A program made the translations under genes and the position numbers. Of a DNA stretch of 64,000 nt, positions 15,906-23,881 are shown one piece after another; the first letter of the stretch is position 1; each line of letters opens with the position of its first letter. Location: positions 4,454,501-4,518,500 of the forward strand of contig NZ_CP112874.1 of assembly GCF_029910235.1 (NCBI RefSeq), in the 5' to 3' direction. This DNA comes from Pseudanabaena galeata CCNP1313. Its GTDB lineage: Bacteria > Cyanobacteriota > Cyanobacteriia > Pseudanabaenales > Pseudanabaenaceae. The notes below the pieces were generated by a model that was not told where the DNA came from, did not search any database, and saw nothing but the letters and a program-made list of their open reading frames with translations.

Positions 15906-17882
15906 ATGAACTTTTTGCTTCAAATTTACAATATACCCCGACGTTGGTGGACAGAATTTTCATTGCAAACCAAGCTAATGGCTTTGATTACGCTATTAGT
16001 TTCTTTGCTAATGAGTGCTGTCACCTTTTGGGCTGTTAACGATATTCAGACCGATGCTCGCCTCAATGATACGCGCTTTGGCAAAGATTTGGGGTTATTG
16101 CTGGCTGCTAATGTCGCCCCTTTAGTTGCAAAAAATGATCTTCAGGAAGTAACTCGCCTATCTAAAGAATTTTATGATAGTAGCTCTAGCATTCGCTACA
16201 TTCTCTATGCTGATCCTGATGGCGAGATTTTTTACGGGATTCCGTTTAACTCTAATGAAGTTAAAAATTCATTAAGTATTAGACGCAGAATTCAATTGCC
16301 TGAAGATCCTATGATGCGCCCCGATCGCCCTTTGGTCAGGCAGCATATTACGCCACAGGGTGAAGTTACGGACATATTTGTAAATTTGCAGCATGAAGGC
16401 AAATCGTTAGGGATCATTGCGATCGGCATTAATCCTAATCCCACGGCAGTAGCCTCTTCGAGTTTGACGTTAGATGTGACTACGGCTGTATTTGTATCGA
16501 TTTGGGCGATGGTAATTTTGGGGGCAGCATCCAACTCGGTGACGATTACGCGACCACTTCGGGAATTGGTGGCTGGGGTACAAAATATTGCTAGTGGCAA
16601 CTTTAAGCAACGTATCGACTTGCCCTTTGGTGGTGAATTGGGGGAATTAATTCGCAGCTTTAATGACATGGCGCAACGACTCAAAAAGTATGAAGAGCAG
16701 AATATTGAGGAATTGACCGCCGAAAAAGCCAAGCTAGAAACTCTAGTATCGACGATCGCTGATGGAGCATTGTTACTCGACTCCGACATGCGGATCGTGC
16801 TAGCCAATCCTGCGGCGATCAAGATTATGGGCTGGGATCAAGAGCCTGTGAAGGGAGACTGGAAGTGCAAAAGTATTTTGAATATTTTGCCTGAGCGACT
16901 CAGTGCTGATTTAGGGCGATCGCTGATGCAAATTGCCACAGGCGATCGGGAGGGCGGCGAATTTCGGATTATGGCTTCAGGCGATAAGGGTGATTCAGTG
17001 CTAGCCCATGCCTTTCGGATTTGGATTACTAGTGTCTTAAGTTCTAGTAATGCCATTAAGGGGATTGCGATTACGATTCAGGACATCACCCGTGAGGTGG
17101 AGCTAAATGCTGCTCAAAGTCGATTTATCAGCAATGTTAGTCATGAGTTACGCACGCCTTTATTTAATATCAAGTCCTTTATCGAGACTTTGCACGAGTA
17201 TGGTGATGAACTAAGCGAAGATCAGAAAAAAGAATTTCTCGGTACGGCAAATAACGAAACCGATCGCCTCACCCGTCTAGTTAATGATGTGCTGGATCTA
17301 TCTCGATTAGAGTCAGGTCGTCAATATCATTTCTCGGCGATCGATTTATCAGAGACCGTGGAGCAAACGGTCAGAACGTATAAACTCAATGCTTCATCTA
17401 AAGGTATTGAGCTGATTCATGAAATTGAGCCAGATTTGGAGAGAATCTGGGGCAATTACGATTTGATTTTGCAAGTGTTATCTAACTTAGTTGGCAATGC
17501 TCTCAAATTTACGGATATGGGCGGCAAAGTCACGATTCGGATTTATCCTTGGCAAGATCAAACCACCACTCAGCCCCATCGCACCGTCAACTATATCCGT
17601 GTCGAGGTGGAGGATACAGGACATGGTATTCCTGCCGAAGATTGCGATCGCGTGTTTGATCGTTTTTATCGGGTCGAGGATAAAGTGCATACTCTCGAAG
17701 GTACTGGTTTAGGTTTATCGATCGTCCGTAACATTATCGAAAAACATCACAGTGCGATTCATATCAAGAGTGAGGTTGGTGTGGGTACGACTTTCTGGTT
17801 TGACTTAAGCGTGTATCAAGATCGCTGTGAGTTACCAGTTATGGGCGCGATCGCTGCTCCTGTTCAGGCGATGACGGTTTAG
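15906..17882 (+). CDS. nblS: Sensor histidine kinase NblS (Hik33/DspA)
   Basis: The 658-residue kinase has the full NblS layout: membrane segments near 24-44 and 188-208 flanking a periplasmic sensor, HAMP at about 210-262, PAS at about 275-395, then the kinase core. The phospho-histidine is His413 in [17 protein letters not shown]; the ATP site has NLVGNALKF near 527-535, DTGHGIP and GTGLGLSIV. NblS is the conserved cyanobacterial kinase controlling high-light, cold and nutrient-stress genes and phycobilisome breakdown, usually through RpaB. It is 92 bases from a divergent unknown gene. The last 32 bases before its stop are repeated after the following Uma2 gene. Confidence 0.95.
   Translation: MNFLLQIYNIPRRWWTEFSLQTKLMALITLLVSLLMSAVTFWAVNDIQTDARLNDTRFGKDLGLLLAANVAPLVAKNDLQEVTRLSKEFYDSSSSIRYILYADPDGEIFYGIPFNSNEVKNSLSIRRRIQLPEDPMMRPDRPLVRQHITPQGEVTDIFVNLQHEGKSLGIIAIGINPNPTAVASSSLTLDVTTAVFVSIWAMVILGAASNSVTITRPLRELVAGVQNIASGNFKQRIDLPFGGELGELIRSFNDMAQRLKKYEEQNIEELTAEKAKLETLVSTIADGALLLDSDMRIVLANPAAIKIMGWDQEPVKGDWKCKSILNILPERLSADLGRSLMQIATGDREGGEFRIMASGDKGDSVLAHAFRIWITSVLSSSNAIKGIAITIQDITREVELNAAQSRFISNVSHELRTPLFNIKSFIETLHEYGDELSEDQKKEFLGTANNETDRLTRLVNDVLDLSRLESGRQYHFSAIDLSETVEQTVRTYKLNASSKGIELIHEIEPDLERIWGNYDLILQVLSNLVGNALKFTDMGGKVTIRIYPWQDQTTTQPHRTVNYIRVEVEDTGHGIPAEDCDRVFDRFYRVEDKVHTLEGTGLGLSIVRNIIEKHHSAIHIKSEVGVGTTFWFDLSVYQDRCELPVMGAIAAPVQAMTV
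17847..17878 (+). repeat. 32-bp direct repeat, copy in the nblS 3' end
   Basis: Bases 17847-17878 encode the last residues of NblS and recur exactly at 18570-18601. Similarity continues weakly beyond (TTAGGAA versus CTAGTAA). The two copies bracket the Uma2 gene. Confidence 0.9.
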
Positions 17883-17919
17883 GAATTGTGACTAAATGTT
17901 GTTTTAGGAGATTAAGTTG

Positions 17920-18540
17920 ATGATTGCTCAACCACAGTTAATTCAAGAAGATCATCAAATCATCATGTCTGCCGACGAGTATCTTGTTTGGGAAAGGCAG
18001 CAAGAAGAAAAATATGAATATGAAAACGGGAAAATCATTGCGATGACAGGCGGCACAATCCCTCATAGCCAAATTCCTCTTAATTTAGGAGCATTGCTGC
18101 TTGCTCATTTGCGTGGAAAAGGATGCAAGATCTCGATCAGCGATGCTAAAGTTCTTGTTAGATCTCGGAAATATTATTATCCTGATGTGGTTGTGTCCTG
18201 TGACGATCGTGATCGCTTCTCCCGTGATTTTTTGCAATATCCTGTGCTGATTGCGGAAGTTTTATCTCCTACCACCGAAGCACGCGATCGCGGTATTAAG
18301 CAGCAAAGTTATATGGCGATCGATACGCTGCAAGCCTATATCCTGATCGACTCAGAGCGTCCTAGTGTCGAAGTTTATCAAAGACATAGCGATCGTGCTT
18401 GGGAATATCAGTCTATAGCGATCGAGGAGACAACTTTTGAGCAAGATGATCCTCTTATTCATATAACTAGCATCGATCTCCAATTCCCTTTATCTGCCCT
18501 CTACGAAAATGTTGATTTTCTTGATAGCTCGCAACTGTAG
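17920..18540 (+). CDS. Uma2 family (DUF820) putative restriction-fold nuclease
   Basis: The 206-residue protein has the Uma2 pattern MSADEYLVWE, YYYPDVVVSCDD and VLIAEVLSPTTEARDRG. The ATG at 17920 lies nine bases after AGGAG. It is clearly diverged from the copy at 5566-6144. The gene sits between two exact 32-bp repeats of the nblS tail (17847-17878 and 18570-18601), so it probably arrived here as an insertion or by local duplication. Its function is unknown; the family has the PD-(D/E)XK fold. Confidence 0.85.
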   Translation: MIAQPQLIQEDHQIIMSADEYLVWERQQEEKYEYENGKIIAMTGGTIPHSQIPLNLGALLLAHLRGKGCKISISDAKVLVRSRKYYYPDVVVSCDDRDRFSRDFLQYPVLIAEVLSPTTEARDRGIKQQSYMAIDTLQAYILIDSERPSVEVYQRHSDRAWEYQSIAIEETTFEQDDPLIHITSIDLQFPLSALYENVDFLDSSQL

Positions 18541-18569
18541 AGTAGATATATTGTTCGTTAATCAAAATT

Positions 18570-18601
18570 GCGATCGCTGCTCCTGTTCAGGCGATGACGG
18601 T
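18570..18601 (+). repeat. 32-bp direct repeat, downstream copy
   Basis: An exact duplicate of 17847-17878. Here it is non-coding, and marks the right border of the inserted Uma2 segment. Confidence 0.9.
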
Positions 18602-18689
18602 CTAGTAATGTCGCTGTTGCCACAGCGATTATCTCTGGGTTAGAGCATTAGATCATGAAGTAATTCAAAGGTTACTCAGGAGTGAGATC

Positions 18690-18944
18690 ATGGAAGAGTC
18701 AGTAGTTTATCAAGAAATTTTGCGCGAAGGTTTAGCTAAAGGCAAAGCTGAGGGTTTAGCTAAAGGCAAAGCTGAAGGTTTAGCTAAAGGCAAGGTTGAA
18801 GCAACTAACCAAATTGCTATAAATATGTTGCATTCTAATATGTCTCCAGATTTAGTGGCTCAGTTAACTGGGCTAACCCTAAAACAAATCCAAAAACTAC
18901 AAAAAATTTCTACAAAGCAACCTCGGACAAAAAAATCACTTTAG
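18690..18944 (+). CDS. Rpn/DUF4351-like C-terminal fragment with GLAKGKAE repeats
   Basis: The 84-residue product begins MEESVVYQEILREG, then has three tandem GLAKGKAE-like octapeptides encoded by exact 24-base periods (18729-18800), then a helical end (IAINMLHSNMSPDLVAQLTGLTLKQIQKL). This matches the C-terminal tail of cyanobacterial Rpn-type (PD-(D/E)XK) transposase-like proteins; the nuclease domain is absent. AGGAG lies eight bases before the ATG, so it could still be translated. It is best read as a remnant of a longer gene, possibly kept as a small protein. Confidence 0.6.
   Translation: MEESVVYQEILREGLAKGKAEGLAKGKAEGLAKGKVEATNQIAINMLHSNMSPDLVAQLTGLTLKQIQKLQKISTKQPRTKKSL
18729..18800 (+). 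repeat. Three 24-bp tandem repeats in coding frame
   Basis: Units start at 18729, 18753 and 18777 and encode GLAKGKAE-like peptides. Repeat number is likely to vary between strains. Confidence 0.85.
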
Positions 18945-19131
18945 CTTCAACTGCTGAGATATTTTTAGTTCCCGATTTTCTCCGTTGGCGAATTGCTAAT
19001 AGCTCTTGCTGACACTACTTTTTGACTATTTTTCCTGCATCTGGATCTGGCAAAAGGTCTTTTAAGGATTCGATGACGGTTTCACGAATCACAGCTTTTA
19101 GTTCTTCAATTGTGAGATCTTTAACTTGCAT
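18945..19131 (-). pseudogene. Broken cyanobacterial antitoxin gene
   Basis: From ATG 19129-19131 the frame reads MQVKDLTIEELKAVIRETVI and on to a TAG at 19015-19017 after 38 codons. The same frame continues past the stop as QQELLAIRQRRKSGTKNIS, the usual second half of these small cyanobacterial antitoxins, then loses similarity where it meets the end of the Rpn-like fragment. So it is an antitoxin disabled by an internal stop and a lost tail. No partner toxin is adjacent. The 38-residue peptide might still be made. Confidence 0.6.
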
Positions 19132-19238
19132 GGTAGTTATTACACAATTAGGGTTATTATCTGATTATAATCTAATACCTATGCATCTCAACGGTATTAG
19201 CATAGATACCTATAAATGAGTGTTTCTCCACAAATCGA

Positions 19239-19889
19239 ATGAATAAGAGAAGAATTAGAGTGAGTCCCAACTATTTGCTAGAACCAATAAGTGGAGAAGT
19301 TTTCTTTTTTGATAAGGTTCTAGACAAAGAGGTACTTAAGTTTAATTGTCAAGATAAAAAAGGATCTAGATTAATTTTTGAAGATCGGATGCAGGGATGG
19401 TTTTTCGACCCAGCTCTTAACCTTGTTGATGATATCAATTCGTCAGTTGTAGCTGTTCACATTGTAACACCTCTAATTGAAGCTTTAAGGTGCTACATAT
19501 TAGGTAAAAAACCTATTGCAAGAGAATCTAGTACCTTCTTTAAAGAGCAAGCTGACGAAATCTTTCCATTATTACAAAATAATGAAGTTGCTCGAAATCT
19601 TTTGTATAAAGGTGTCCGATGTGGTTTTGCTCATCAAGGTTTTCTCAAAGATGATGACGATGCTTACAATATATTGATTTTATCAGAAGTGTCAGATAAA
19701 CCAATTATATTTGATGGTCAAGTAATGACTATTCATGCTCGCAAGTATGTTGAAAAAATAAATGAGGCTTATCAAAGTTACTTCAATACTCTAGATAGAG
19801 ACGCTGACAAGTTGAACAAGTTTTATGATATGTGGAAACATCAATGGAGAATGAAAAGAAGGCATTTGATTGAAATTTCTGGCACATAA
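19239..19889 (+). CDS. Hypothetical protein, probably acquired
   Basis: The 216-residue protein (MNKRRIRVSPNYLLEPISG) has no domain I recognise. It is soluble, aromatic-rich and mixed alpha/beta, ending in a basic helix (MWKHQWRMKRRHLIE). A conserved-looking patch is YKGVRCGFAHQGFLKDDDD, reminiscent of HEPN-like or abortive-infection proteins in which an Arg/His motif is catalytic, but this is only a resemblance. The gene has no HIP1 octamer and is AT-rich, unlike its surroundings, so recent transfer is likely. The ribosome site is weak. Confidence 0.7.
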   Translation: MNKRRIRVSPNYLLEPISGEVFFFDKVLDKEVLKFNCQDKKGSRLIFEDRMQGWFFDPALNLVDDINSSVVAVHIVTPLIEALRCYILGKKPIARESSTFFKEQADEIFPLLQNNEVARNLLYKGVRCGFAHQGFLKDDDDAYNILILSEVSDKPIIFDGQVMTIHARKYVEKINEAYQSYFNTLDRDADKLNKFYDMWKHQWRMKRRHLIEISGT

Positions 19890-19920
19890 ACTTAATAGAC
19901 AATATTGGAAACTGACTTAT

Positions 19921-20073
19921 ATGGATAAAGATATTATTCTCACTATTATATTCTTAACCATTTTTTTTGCTGTGATTGGAGGCATAATGTTAAGACTTAG
20001 TCTTAGTCCATCTAATTTTTTTATTGGGCTTCTATTTGTTTGCTTTATTTTGACTTTACTAAATCATCGATAA
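19921..20073 (+). CDS. Small two-helix membrane protein
   Basis: From ATG 19921 a 50-residue peptide has two hydrophobic helices (IILTIIFLTIFFAVIGGIML and FFIGLLFVCFILTLL) separated by a short polar loop. It follows the HIP1-free hypothetical gene by 31 bases and shares its AT-rich composition. It might be a small membrane effector of a two-gene unit, but there is no homology evidence. Confidence 0.4.
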   Translation: MDKDIILTIIFLTIFFAVIGGIMLRLSLSPSNFFIGLLFVCFILTLLNHR

Positions 20074-20300
20074 GTTCGCTAAACTTAGTTGAAGCCTCTC
20101 TACAAATTACTTAGGATTGCAATATAAAAACAGCAATTACAAACTCACAATTGTTAGTTTGTAACAGTAAAACTTAGCAATACTTTCTTTGAGATACAAA
20201 TAGAAGAGGAACAGAGGAACTTTAGCAATCGGAATGAGATTTACAAAAAATCCCAAGCTAGGCTCTAGCTAATAAAAAGTAAATATACGGAGGATTTAAG

Positions 20301-20555
20301 ATGGATGCGATGACAACAGAGCAAGCAAGTCATGACTTAGATGGTTTGATCGATCGCGTGATTGATAACGTGCAACCAACAATTATTTGTAATGACAAAG
20401 GCAACAAAGCTATTTTAATTTCGCTAGACGAATTTTCATCATGGCAAGAAACTTTGTATTTATTATCAAATCCTGTTAATGCCAAGCGTCTTCTTGGCTC
20501 AATTCAATCAGCTAAATCTGGCAAAGTTGCTGAGAGAGAACTAATCGCAGAATGA
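20301..20555 (+). CDS. yefM: YefM/Phd-family antitoxin
   Basis: The 84-residue protein has the Phd/YefM pattern MDAMTTEQASHDLDGLIDRV...NKGNKAILISLDEFSSWQETLYLLSNP. GGAGG lies about eight bases before the ATG. Such antitoxins bind their own operator and block an adjacent YoeB RNase toxin. The stop overlaps a new ATG (ATGA, 20552-20555) exactly where yoeB should begin, but the toxin is reduced to 22 codons. The antitoxin itself looks complete. Confidence 0.85.
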   Translation: MDAMTTEQASHDLDGLIDRVIDNVQPTIICNDKGNKAILISLDEFSSWQETLYLLSNPVNAKRLLGSIQSAKSGKVAERELIAE

Positions 20556-20620
20556 AGCTCATATTTACTTCGGCTGACAGTATAGTTATTGTGGGTTGTC
20601 GATTTCATTACAAAGACTAG
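20552..20620 (+). pseudogene. YoeB toxin reduced to its two ends by an in-frame deletion
   Basis: The frame reads MKLIFTSADS then IVIVGCRFHYKD and stops. YoeB toxins begin MKLIFT and end near LLIVSCRYHY, so about 60 internal codons are missing while both ends remain in frame. The catalytic centre is mostly gone, so no toxin activity is expected. The ATGA overlap with yefM is intact, showing the ancestral operon layout. Confidence 0.75.
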
Positions 20621-20692
20621 ACCTTTTCGGGGGTATCGTTTATTAAAGACTCAACTCATCAGATTATTGTCAACTGCTAACTATCGAAATCT

Positions 20693-21457
20693 ATGTCGAT
20701 CGCCCCAATACTTAAAGCTGAAAACATCTCGAAATCCTTTGGCGGCATTCATGCCGTAAGCAATGCCCGCATTGAAGTACCCGCAGGAAGCATTACAGGA
20801 TTAATTGGTCCCAATGGGGCAGGAAAAACCACATTTTTTGGATTGTTATCTAACTTTCTGAAGCCCGATCGCGGCACAGTACAGTTTGACGGAATGCCAA
20901 TTCAAGGCAAACCACCCCATGCGATCGCCAAACTTGGCATGATTCGCACCTTTCAAGTACCGCGAGTCCTGTCGCGATTATCAGTGCTAGAAAATATGTT
21001 GCTAGCCGCACAGAATCAAGTGGGCGAAAAGTTTTGGAATACTTGGTTTCAGGGTCAAAAAATTGCAGTGCAAGAACGGGAAAATCGCGAGAAAGCGAGA
21101 CATATTCTTGAATCAGTCGGCTTAATCAGGATGGCGGATGACTATGCGGGAAGTCTGTCGGGTGGTCAGCGTAAGTTATTAGAAATTGCCCGCGCCTTAA
21201 TGACTGACCCCAAATTAATCTTGCTCGATGAACCTGCGGCGGGGGTCAATCCTGCTTTGATAGAAGAGATTTGTAGCCTGATCCACAAGTTAAATCAAGA
21301 AGGCTTGAGCTTTTTGATTATCGAACACAATATGGATGTGATTATGTCCCTATGCGATCGCGTCTGGGTCTTAGCCGAAGGTCACAATCTCGCTGATGGC
21401 TCACCCGCAGAAATTCAAAGCGATCCTAAAGTTTTAGAAGCATATTTAGGCTCATAG
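20693..21457 (+). CDS. LivG/NatA-like ABC transporter ATPase, orphan
   Basis: The 254-residue ATPase has Walker A GPNGAGKTT, signature LSGGQRKLLEIARAL, Walker B LILLDEPAAGVNP and the switch histidine IIEHNMDVIM. The PAAGVNP form and the ending DPKVLEAYLG are typical of the LivG/BraF branch for branched-chain or neutral amino acids (NatA in cyanobacteria). No permease, binding protein or second ATPase is adjacent, so it must work with subunits encoded elsewhere. It sits between two toxin-antitoxin loci. Confidence 0.85.
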   Translation: MSIAPILKAENISKSFGGIHAVSNARIEVPAGSITGLIGPNGAGKTTFFGLLSNFLKPDRGTVQFDGMPIQGKPPHAIAKLGMIRTFQVPRVLSRLSVLENMLLAAQNQVGEKFWNTWFQGQKIAVQERENREKARHILESVGLIRMADDYAGSLSGGQRKLLEIARALMTDPKLILLDEPAAGVNPALIEEICSLIHKLNQEGLSFLIIEHNMDVIMSLCDRVWVLAEGHNLADGSPAEIQSDPKVLEAYLGS

Positions 21458-21460
21458 CTT

Positions 21461-21718
21461 TTACTGATAAACATCTCTACGATGACCAATTTTTAAGACC
21501 AAAATCAGTAGTTGATTATCCTGAATGCGGTAAATGATGCGATAGTCACCAACTCGAATTCGGTAAAGGTCATCCTCTCCTGATAGTTTGACCACGCCAT
21601 CGGGACGAGGCGAATCGACTAAAGCGTCAATTTTTGATTTTATGCGTTGTTGTTCTTGAGGAGATAAAGCCTTTAACTGCTTAGCGGCTGGCTTAGCAAA
21701 TTCGATGTAATAAGTCAT
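21461..21718 (-). CDS. RelE/ParE-family toxin
   Basis: The 85-residue toxin starts at ATG 21716-21718 (MTYYIEFAKPAAKQLKAL), which overlaps the antitoxin stop by four bases. It has the RelE-type end LYRIRVGDYRIIYRI...LKIGHRRDVY, with basic and tyrosine residues that cleave mRNA in the ribosome. The length is typical and no damage is visible. A longer frame of ten codons upstream lies inside the antitoxin gene and is less likely. Confidence 0.88.
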   Translation of the reverse strand: MTYYIEFAKPAAKQLKALSPQEQQRIKSKIDALVDSPRPDGVVKLSGEDDLYRIRVGDYRIIYRIQDNQLLILVLKIGHRRDVYQ

Positions 21719-21918
21719 ACACCGATTTCCACTTTTAACTCTTCCCAAGAAATAGTGCCTTCAGTCTCAATAGTTGCTAAGGCAGCATTAGCATCTGCGA
21801 TATCTTCATAGTCTTCAAGCTGTTGATTTTTGAGTGCGTGCAGAAAATCAATAACTTTTACAATTAGAGCATCAGGCACTTCACTTAACTCTTCAATTAA
21901 TCGCTCTTTGAGAGTCAT
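21715..21918 (-). CDS. Antitoxin partner of RelE-type toxin
   Basis: The 67-residue acidic protein (MTLKERLIEELSEVPDALIVKVIDFLHALK) precedes and overlaps the toxin gene, the standard order for type II modules. GAGG lies six bases before the ATG. It has the amphipathic helices and acidic tail of this cyanobacterial antitoxin group. It probably represses its own promoter in the short gap to the DUF3326 gene. Confidence 0.82.
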   Translation of the reverse strand: MTLKERLIEELSEVPDALIVKVIDFLHALKNQQLEDYEDIADANAALATIETEGTISWEELKVEIGV

Positions 21919-21963
21919 AGCTTACCTCACCAAAATTACATCTAGGCGCTAATTCTAGCATTC

Positions 21964-23052
21964 ATGAATTTAAAATCCTTGTCTCAATCTTTTAATGTGT
22001 TGCTATTAGTGCCTACTGGCATTAATGCGGCGATCGGTGGTTATGCTGGAGATGCTTTGCCAGTGGCGAGAGCGATCGCATCAGTTGCTGATAACTTAAT
22101 TACGCATCCCAATGTCTTAAACGGCGCGAGTTTATATTGGTCGATGCCCAATGTTTTATACACCGAAGGCTATGCCCTCGATCGCATGGCAAAAGGTGAC
22201 TGGGGATTGCGTCCTGTAAGAGCTAATCGTATTGGCGTAATTCTCGATCGCGGTATGGAATCAGATTTAGAATTGCGTCATCGTCAAGCAATATCAGCAG
22301 CACAGGCTACTTTGGGTTTAAATATTACTGATGTACTAGTTACCGATCGCGATCTGGGTGTAGAACTGCGATCGGGAGATTCGGGTGCAACATGGGGAAC
22401 GATCGCTAATCTCGATAGTTTACTGAGAGCCGCCGAGAAGTTAATTAAAGTTTCTCAAGTAGAAGCGATCGCCGTTGTCGCCAGATTTCCCGATGACCCT
22501 GACAGTGAAGCCTTACAAAACTATCGCCAAGGTAAAGGTGTTGATGCGCTCGCAGGAGCCGAAGCAGTCATCAGTCATGCGATCGTGCGTGAGTTTGCCA
22601 TACCCTGTGCCCATGCACCAGCTTTACAACCTTTGCCCCTCGATCCAAGTGTGTCGCCTCGTGCTGCCGCCGAGGAGTTGGGCTATACCTTTTTACCCTG
22701 TGTGCTAGTCGGGCTAAGTCGTGCGCCAAGGATTATGACATCGCCTAATTTATTTAATGCTGATGATATTACGGCGGATCGGATTGATGCGATCGTTACT
22801 CCCTACAGTGCTTGCGGTGGTGCGGGTCTACTAGCTCTAAATCCACTTCCCCATGTGCAAATTATCTTTGTTAAAGAGAATCAAACAGGGCTAAATGTTA
22901 CACCTGAAATGTTGAGTTTAAGAGGGATTCAAGTTGAGAATTATTGGGAAGCGATCGGGGTTTTAATCGCAATGAAGGCAGGAATTAATCCTCGTAGCTT
23001 ACGGAACTACCCATTCTCATCAAACGACTCGCTTAACTTCTCAAATTCATAA
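21964..23052 (+). CDS. DUF3326 family protein
   Basis: The 362-residue soluble protein matches DUF3326, conserved in cyanobacteria and plastid lineages with no assigned activity. Motifs are LVPTGINAAIGGYAGDA at the start, GASLYWSMPN, PCAHAPAL near 218-226, and the cysteine motif TPYSACGGAGLLAL near 284-297. The conserved Cys/His pairs suggest a metal or covalent centre, but that is a guess. It is monocistronic, with native HIP1-rich codons. Confidence 0.85.
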   Translation: MNLKSLSQSFNVLLLVPTGINAAIGGYAGDALPVARAIASVADNLITHPNVLNGASLYWSMPNVLYTEGYALDRMAKGDWGLRPVRANRIGVILDRGMESDLELRHRQAISAAQATLGLNITDVLVTDRDLGVELRSGDSGATWGTIANLDSLLRAAEKLIKVSQVEAIAVVARFPDDPDSEALQNYRQGKGVDALAGAEAVISHAIVREFAIPCAHAPALQPLPLDPSVSPRAAAEELGYTFLPCVLVGLSRAPRIMTSPNLFNADDITADRIDAIVTPYSACGGAGLLALNPLPHVQIIFVKENQTGLNVTPEMLSLRGIQVENYWEAIGVLIAMKAGINPRSLRNYPFSSNDSLNFSNS

Positions 23053-23378
23053 ACCCCTATAGTCTAGCTTTTACTTTCCTATATAGCGCTTATCAGTCTA
23101 GTGAAGTACGGGTTTGTTTCCCCGCCGAAGGCGGGGAAACAAACCTATCTATCTCTTGCGTTGCTATACAAATCAATATACTTTAACGTCAGTTCGACGA
23201 AAGCGAAAAATGGTAAGAATCGCTTAGCGATTCTTACCATTTTTCGCCATTTGCGGCGTGCTTTGCACGCCGCAAATGGCTATATCGAACTCACGTTACT
23301 ACTCTGACGGGCGTTTCAGTTTGGTATAACGGTCGTGTTGAGCGGACTCAGATCACCATCGAACCTGACGACGAAGAT
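23053..23378. repeat. Gap with hairpin and inverted composite repeat
   Basis: It holds a hairpin at 23111-23145 (16-bp arms, GAA loop in CC-GAA-GG) and the composite at 23184-23298. The remaining bases up to the VOC gene show no gene. Confidence 0.7.
23184..23298. repeat. Two-hairpin composite element, copy 2 (inverted)
   Basis: It is the reverse complement of 13682-13796 with few differences. Stem 2 here pairs GGTAAG with CTTACC, where copy 1 pairs GGGAAG with CTTCCC, a compensated change. The loop of stem 1 reads TTT on this strand (AAA inverted), against GAA in copy 1. Confidence 0.85.
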
Positions 23379-23798
23379 TCATGATTCTGGCAGATGACAC
23401 ACTGCTTCAATGTTGTTGCCCTCTATGTCAATGACGAATGCACCGTAATAATGTGGATGGTAATGGGGGCGCAAACCTGGTGCACCATAATCTTTGCCCC
23501 CAGCAGCAATAGCAGCGTGATAAAACGCATCAACTTGCTCACGGTTCTCTGCCCTCCAGCAAAGATGACAGCTAGTCGTAGCAGAAGCACCTCCATAGGG
23601 TGAGGAACCGTCCACGAACCATACATCAACCTTTTTGCCATCTGGCTCCGTGGCATCTGGATGGGCAAAACCTAGGATATTCATTCCGTCGTAACTACCC
23701 TCAAGACTAAGGCTGTAGCCCAATGGAGCCAAGGTCGCGCTGTAAAATGCTTTAGTACAAGCTATATCACTCACACGAAAGGTCATATGATCGAGCAT
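23379..23798 (-). CDS. VOC (glyoxalase-like) family protein
   Basis: The 139-residue protein starts MLDHMTFRVSDIACTKAFY and ends FVIDIEGNNIEAVCH, the first and last metal-site motifs of the vicinal-oxygen-chelate superfamily. His at position 4 and Glu in NNIEAV are the likely metal ligands. The inserted HYHPHYYGAF segment is common in one bacterial subgroup. The substrate cannot be deduced. Confidence 0.85.
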   Translation of the reverse strand: MLDHMTFRVSDIACTKAFYSATLAPLGYSLSLEGSYDGMNILGFAHPDATEPDGKKVDVWFVDGSSPYGGASATTSCHLCWRAENREQVDAFYHAAIAAGGKDYGAPGLRPHYHPHYYGAFVIDIEGNNIEAVCHLPES

Positions 23799-23881
23799 TA
23801 GATTTTTCCAAAAAAGAGTGGTTTAATCGTACAACAATCATACAGCCTTTTAGGGAACTCCAAGGAAAAAATGTTCCTTAT

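Noticed and set aside
16292-16822. Leftward 176-codon frame opposite nblS
   Set aside because: Long by chance; nblS on the other strand is unmistakable.
23101-23307. Rightward 68-codon frame in the gap before the VOC gene
   Set aside because: It is built entirely from repeat elements.
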